Shown piece by piece: positions 52,501-59,828 of a DNA stretch of 64,000 nt (its first letter is position 1; each line of letters begins with the position of its first letter). The stretch is from NCBI GenBank assembly GCA_949752795.1, contig OX457060.1, positions 2,026,501 to 2,090,500 on the forward strand. The letters are read 5' to 3'. The DNA is from Hyperoodon ampullatus (Eukaryota > Chordata > Mammalia > Artiodactyla > Ziphiidae). The translations under genes and the position numbers were made by a program. Below the pieces are notes generated by a model. That model was not told the DNA's origin and did no database searches. It saw nothing but the letters and a program-made list of their open reading frames with translations.

Positions 52501-55500
52501 TGAGAGACTTTGATATTATAGCGAGAAGGCATAGTATGAAGAGGAGAGACTTGCACCAAACTTAGGAATCTACTCATTTAGGGTAAAAAGGTGTTGGAAT
52601 GGAGCTAAAAAGAAAGGTAGCAATAAGGAAGGAAATCGGGTAGTTTTCACAAAGGAAGCAGGAAGGCAGGGAAGGAAGGAATCTTTTCAAGTAGGAATGG
52701 CTAAGCAGAAAAGCTAAGGAGAATGAGGACTGAAAATAAGTTTTACTACCTTATGAAAGGAGTGCAGTCCACATGATGCTGGAGGTGGAGGCCAGTAAGA
52801 GGAGTGCTGGGGGTTACCAGTGCCTGATTCATCTTCTTAGAATAGCATTCTAATTGCATGCATATGAATTAATGTTGAAACACCTTTTCAACAACCTTTC
52901 AGAAAGTATTTGTATATATGAACGAAGAGTGTGACCTCACCTAATGAAAATTTCATGTGGAAAAATTTTACAAGATGCGTTTGATTTATTTGTTACATTT
53001 ATTTGTTTTTTGCTTTTCCCTTCTCAGGAGATTTTGGCTCAGTTGGAGTCACTCAAGTTAGAAAATCATCGTCTTTCTGAAATGGTGATGAAATTGGAAT
53101 TGGGTTTACATGAGGTACATAAATAGAAACTTAAGTTTTTCTACTATCCAAGCCTTTAAAGAAATCACTTTGTAAATACTGATATTGTAAAGAGAAAGTT
53201 AAGATCAAACTATGAAATGATCCTTCTGCAAAAACTTCCTCAAATGAAAAGAAGTCAAGACAGTGATGGGAGTGAGCAAAATATGACTCTCCACTCCAGC
53301 GATTAGAAGATTTAAAAATATATTATGTATGTGATAAAATACATAATGTGTTCTTAATAGGGAGAATGTATGTAAAGGGCTTAGCATAGTGTCTGGCATT
53401 TAGTAAATACACAATAAATGTTTGATGCTGTTATTATTATTACTGAAATTATTGTGTTCACAATATCTTTTCATTATAAAGTATATGATTTTTTAAATAA
53501 TTTGGTTTTAATTATATTTCTACAAGATATAGTTCATTTCATCAAATATTCTAGAATCTTTTATGTTCAAAGTATTTTAGTAGACAGTGTAATGGACACA
53601 AAGATGAATTAAGATAAGATTCTTGCCTTTACAAGATTGAGGGTAATCTAGTAGGGAGGATAAGAAATGTAAACAAACTGCTGTGAAACCAGAGAACATG
53701 ATCAGCTAACAGTGAGTTATAAACTGTGTGGATGCTCTTTGAACTATTTTGTTATAAAATCTTTATAATTTTCAAAATGACCCATCTGTTCTGACCCATC
53801 TTTTCTTGATGTAGGTCAAATGCCCAGAGACTGTAGAAATTCTTTTTTTCTGTATTTCCAGAGAGTGTGTGCCTCCAAAGATTCATGGTCACATAATGCC
53901 CCTATTTGCTCCTAAGTAGTTTTAGTTCCACACTCATGGATTATGGAGGCTGGCATGGGAGAACATGCAAAAAACTACATGAATATGTTATTTCAGCTAA
54001 AAGAAAATACGGGGGACCATTTTTATAATATTTTGAGAGGGTGAGACTCTCTTAGCATCACAAAACCGTAAAGAATTTTACAACATAAGGAATTTTACAA
54101 CGTATAAATATAAAATTTCTGGATGACAAAAGACCCCATTAAAAAAGACTAATAGACTAGAGGAAAACAATCTATTAACAGATAAAAGGTTAATATAAAA
54201 TATTAATATATAAGGATTTCCTGTAAAGATAATAAAAAGATTGGAATCCAGTAGAAAAATGGGTAAAGGACATAAATAGATAATTCATAGAAGTAATGCA
54301 AAAATCCAGTAATGAAGAAAAGCAGTTACACCCCTCTAATAATCAAAACAAAAGAAATAAATCTTCTTTTGTTTATTGGCTTGACAATGATTTTTTAAAT
54401 CCAATATAGCCAGTGTTGGCAGGGATATAGAGGAACAGGCTCTTCAGTGCTCTGTTAATGAGAAAGTGAATTGACATAGCTATTCTAGAGGGCAATTTAG
54501 CAATATCCATTAAACTGTATGTAAATACATGTAGCCTATAAAGTCCTGAGTCATGTACTTTTCTGATTTTGATCATCATTGTTTTCCAGAAAGATCATAT
54601 CAGTTTGCATTCCCAAAGAACCCATCTTATAGGAGCAAAGGCATAAAAACGGTCATTTCAGTGTTGTTTGCAATATCCAAAATTTTGAAAAAAACTAAAT
54701 GTTAATCTATAGAGGGATGGTTAATCATGACTCTCTATACTAGGAAATATTATGCCGTCATTTAAGGTGGCAGATGAATGTGCACATCTAATCTTGCTCC
54801 CTCCCCAAATCCCTCTAAATCTATAATGAAAGGATTTTTTTTTTTTTTAAAGCACAAACCTACAAGGATGGAAAAAGTGGGAGAGGAGACAACAACTAAA
54901 CATTTTGTAAGGGGGAAGATGGAAGGAAGGAAGGAAGGGAGGGAGGGAGGGAGGGAGGAAAATGACTTTATATGCCCTGATTTAACCCAATACTAAGCTA
55001 GTGGTGGAGAAAACCAAGAACCAATCTGATTTGCACCACAGAATCTTCAGAAGGCTCAGGATTTGGCAATAGCTGATTGACAGAATCTTATCTTATACAG
55101 TGATTACCTATTCATATTTAAGAGTTGGGAACTCTCAGGGGTGCGTAAGCCAGACAAAGACCAGAGAATCTGTTCAGCCTAATTTCTCCTGAAACCTCTA
55201 TCTAACGGTAGTGATAATGTCCTTTACACAGCAAGGTGTGTGCTTGCTATGCACTTTTTTTTTTTTGCGTTATGTGGGCCTCTCACTGTTGTGGCCTCTC
55301 CCGTTGCGGAGCACAGGCTCCGGACGCACAGGCCCAGCGGCCATGGCTCACGGGCCCAGCCGCTCCACGGCATGTGGGATCTTCCCAGACCGGGGCACGA
55401 ACCCGTGTCCCCTGCATCGGCAGGCGGACTCCCAACCACTGCGCCACCAGGGAAGCCCGCTATGCACTTTTTATATTACCTTCCACACTCATTTTCTGTA

Positions 55501-58500
55501 ATTGTTGATAATAAAATAATAAATTTGAGAAAAATTTAAAAGATGCCTGCCTGGCAAAAGCAAACATTATCTTCTTTTAAAAAATATATTTAATGACATC
55601 AGGCATCAAACTCTGGCTGGTGAGAATCCTGTTAGCAGTTTATACTTCCTCCAGTTTTGAAGTTACACACAGTGTAAACGTGGTGTACGTATTAAGAACA
55701 ATTATTAGAAAGTTCCATTTTGCATTTTACCATGGAGGAAGGTGATATTACTTTTACAAATGAATATTTTAGCTAAATAACTTTTAATAAAAGTATCTAA
55801 TTATCTTAATAGTAAAAGCAATAGCTCTGATAAAGTATTTACCACAGTAAAAAAAATTGACAGTAGTTTATAGTTTAACTCCTATCTCCTGCAAATTTTT
55901 TTTTGAGAGTTTAGCATTTTGTAACTTACTGTCACTGCTAGAACAGATAGTTAAGTGGTTGTATTTTAAGATTTATTTTTTTGTTAGGTAAATTCTGTTT
56001 GTCAAACCACTGTTTACCACCTTCTTTTCAGAAAGTTCTTTATAGAAAAGACCAAGCTAAACATCAAATTAAATTCCAAAGAAGATAACCATAATTTTTC
56101 AGAATGCTAATAAAAATATTTTGTCATTAGAAGAAAATGCTCCAGACCTCTATTTTTTTAGGTACTATATTACCAGGAAACACCTAGAATTGAAGAACAA
56201 TAAATAATCACAGAATTCAGACCAGATCAGAGTAGTCATACCTACCTTATCCTTGAATACTGCCTTATCATGTCCAAATTTATTTCACATACCAGAATAG
56301 GTGCCAACATTATGTAAAAGTCTTTAAGACCAGAGAGTTGTTTACTTAAAAGTTGTCCCTGCCAGCCACAATTCCTTTTCAGAACCTTATGTCCAAATGT
56401 CTTTCTTTGAAATAGGTCTCTTGATTTTCTTCCACAGGTATTCTGGGGTTATTCAACCTTCTCTTTCCTTTTGTTTTTTTTTAATCAGTAGCTTTTTTTT
56501 TTTTTAAGTTAAAGCGTAGTTGTATAATTGTATAGTATAGTTACAATATTATATTAAAGTGTACAACATGAGTCAGTATTTTTATAGATTATAGCCCATT
56601 TAGAGTTATTGTAAAATAATGGCTTTATCCCCTGTGCTGTACAGTATACCCTTGTGGCTTATGTATTTATACATATACATGCATTTGTGCCTCTTAAACC
56701 CCTCCCCCATCCGGTCCCTCCCCTCCCCCCATTGGTAAACCACTAGTTTCTTCTGTATCTGTGAGTCTGTTTCTGTTTTGTAATATTTGTTTGTTTTATT
56801 TTTTAAATTCCACATCTAAGTGATAACATACAGTATCTGGATTTCTCTGTCTGCCTTATTTCACTGAGCTCAATGTTCTCTTTCTTGAGGAAGAATCCGT
56901 GGCTGCTGTTTTCTTTCTTTTTCCCTGTTTTTGATTCTCATCGGTAGCTTTCTTCCATCCTAGATCCAGCCTTCCTCCAGTTCCTTGGATATTCCTTGGC
57001 ACATCAGGGAAGCCCATTGTGCTCCTCGTTTTCTGCCCCTATTTACTGTAAGAAACAGAACGTTGTTTCTCTTTTAGGGGACCAAAACCAAATCTTCACT
57101 TTTTCCTGAGTAAAGCCGTAGATTAACTAGTCACAGCTGAAAGTAATTTTCCAACAGCAGTATCACAGATTACAAGTTATTCTTGTACAAATTAAGTGAC
57201 TCTAGTATTCTTTTTTATTAGGCAAAAGAGGTTTCACTAGCAGACCTCCAGGAGAATTGTATTGAGGCATTAAATAAATTAGTGTCTGAAAATCAACAAC
57301 TACAGAAAGATTTGATGGATACCAAAGCTCAGCTGGAGATTTCTACTCAGATTTGCAAAAAAACCCATGACAGGATCTTTAAACCAACACACAGCAGAGT
57401 ACCTGAGTTCAAGAACACGGAGTTCAAGTAAAATTTCTTCATAGTTTATTTAAAATATATATCTTTATAATATAATTCTCATTTCTTTGAGAATAATTTA
57501 CAGAAATTAAACCTTTGTCAAAGGACTCTGTTTAATCCCGAAGTACACCGTGGACAAGTAAAGCTGTTAGGTTAAGAGGTGCAGGGGTTCTAAGCACTTT
57601 CATCGAGGCTTCTGGATGTAGGTGTAAACGGCAGCCTGTTCCACTGAGCCTGCTCATGCCGCCTCCTACCTCTTGGGCCCCACTTGCCCCATAAGAAGTA
57701 GAAGTTGGCTTTTTGTAAAAAGCTTCTTTTGTAGTTTTGGTCAACTAATGATAGACGGTTACCTAAGAAGTCAGCATTCAGTGAAAAACCACCTGGCTTC
57801 AGCTCCTACGGTACGGCTTACACGTTTTCCTACCGGGAGCCTTTGCTGACACCCTCACCCCCCGCTCCCACCTCTTCCCCAGATGAAGATAAGGGCCTTC
57901 TCTCTGCACAGTGCTTCCCTCTATCCTAAGCACCAACCACACGGGGTCACCCTGGCAGCTTGCTTATCTTCCTTGCTGTATTGTAAGTGTGTGGTGGGCG
58001 GGGGCCTGGCAGTGGGGATCGGGGATTGGGGCAGGAGTGAGGGAAAGACCATCTGGTCGGAGCGGGCTGCTCATTTGGTAAAATTACAGCCTTCTTAGCC
58101 TGGTCCTGTGAGTTTAAGTGAACTTCAACAAGTATGTTTTAAAAGAGGAAAGTTGCTACAATGTTTATCTGTTTTATTTTCTAATCTGCTATCCAGGCCA
58201 ACCAGTGGCCAGCGCAAGCATGATGGGATGAAGGCTGAGCGCTACAAAGCAGGTCTTCATTCTACTCAAGGACAAGCGTTGGATAGCATAGAGCCTGTGT
58301 CCAGGGGCCTCAGCCCCCCGAGTCATCAAATCAGCCCGTGCTGCTCCACCATCTCTCTGCCTTCTAACTTTCTGTGCAAAACTCACTCTCTGCCTTCAGT
58401 GCTCGATACAAATGAAACCAATTCTTCTGACATTGTCTCTGCAAGTATAAATGACCAAGAAGACTTTATATATTTGGTATGGAGACTTGCTGAGCTTACT

Positions 58501-59795
58501 AGTTTATTAAGTTTATTTAGTTTGATTTTATTTTTTATTTTAAGGCGGAGCAGTATTCCCCCCCTACCCCCCTTACTGGTTCTCTCTCTTAAGCAGCCTT
58601 TGTTATCCTCAGTTATTTCTGTCTTAAAGGTTTTGCTTGTGAAGACACTGTTGGCCACAACTACTTTTCAAAATGCATCTTATGAAATATAACATAAGTT
58701 ATAGGTATTCATTTCTTTTTAACCTGAATGGGAAACTCCACTCCTGCCTTTTTCAGAGAGGGTCAATTTTGTGTTGGGATGATTGGTTCAAGGAATATCT
58801 CTGCCTGCCAGGATAGTCCTGGGGCATAGACAGTGGGGAAGGAGAAAAGGAACGGTTGGAAAGGGAAAGAGGTGGGTAGAGGCGGGGGAAGGAGTCACAT
58901 CTGACGTGTCTAGAGCATGGACTGGGGGCCACACAGTGGTGGCCCTGGTGACAGAGGCTGCCTTTCCACGTGGACTGGCCCCTTGTTCTTGCAGCTGCTG
59001 GGAGGACTCCACTCCACCATCTTTTCTTTACCTTCTGTGCTGAAGCACTCGCCTCTGGCCATGCATTCCCATCAACCTCCCGAGGTCCTATACCTGTGAA
59101 AGTTCAGTATTTTTGACTTTTTAATGTGCCAACAAGTCCATGGGAAGGTTTTCTTTTAGTTGTCAAAATATATGTAATATATGTAATTCTGAAATCCAAA
59201 AAAGGTCTGACAACTAACTTTCTTCCTAAGTTTGTCAGCAAAACTTATTTGGCACTGAAACCTCACCTGGCCTGAACTGAACTGATGTGATAGTATATAT
59301 AGACTTTATTGATCCCCCTTAGCATTTTACTTCAGAAATATCAATGTGTTTGATTATGGGAGCTACCTCTGACCCCTCCTGAGTCTGTATTTGCGAATTT
59401 GTCTACTCTTTAAACTGTTTGTAACCCCTGAGCAGTACTCACGAGCACATCCACAGTCATTCGTGAACGTGTGCAGAGGTGCACAAAATTTGAGTCACTG
59501 GACTTGCATGTTTCCAGCTGAGGTCAGTCAAGGTGGCACTTTGCCCTCTTGTTTCAGCTCTTGTGCTGAGTTGAGATACCCAGAGGATGGAGCCCCTGGG
59601 GGACAGCACAGTGCAGTGCAAGAAGCTCGGATGCTGGCGTTGAACAGGGTTTGAACCCCAACTCTGGCACCCTTTAGTGGGGTGGCCTCGGGCAGGTCAC
59701 TAAACACTCTCAACCATGTTTTCTCTTTTGTAAAATAAAGAAAATAGAATCTACTGGATGAGTTGTTTTTAGGAGTTAGGATTATAGTCTATGTG

Positions 59796-59828
<33 letters not shown>

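Noticed and set aside
58108..58692. A separate 194-codon single-exon gene
   Set aside because: Its middle part is CEP63 exon K in the correct frame with an acceptor and donor. The apparent start ATG at 58108 is intronic.
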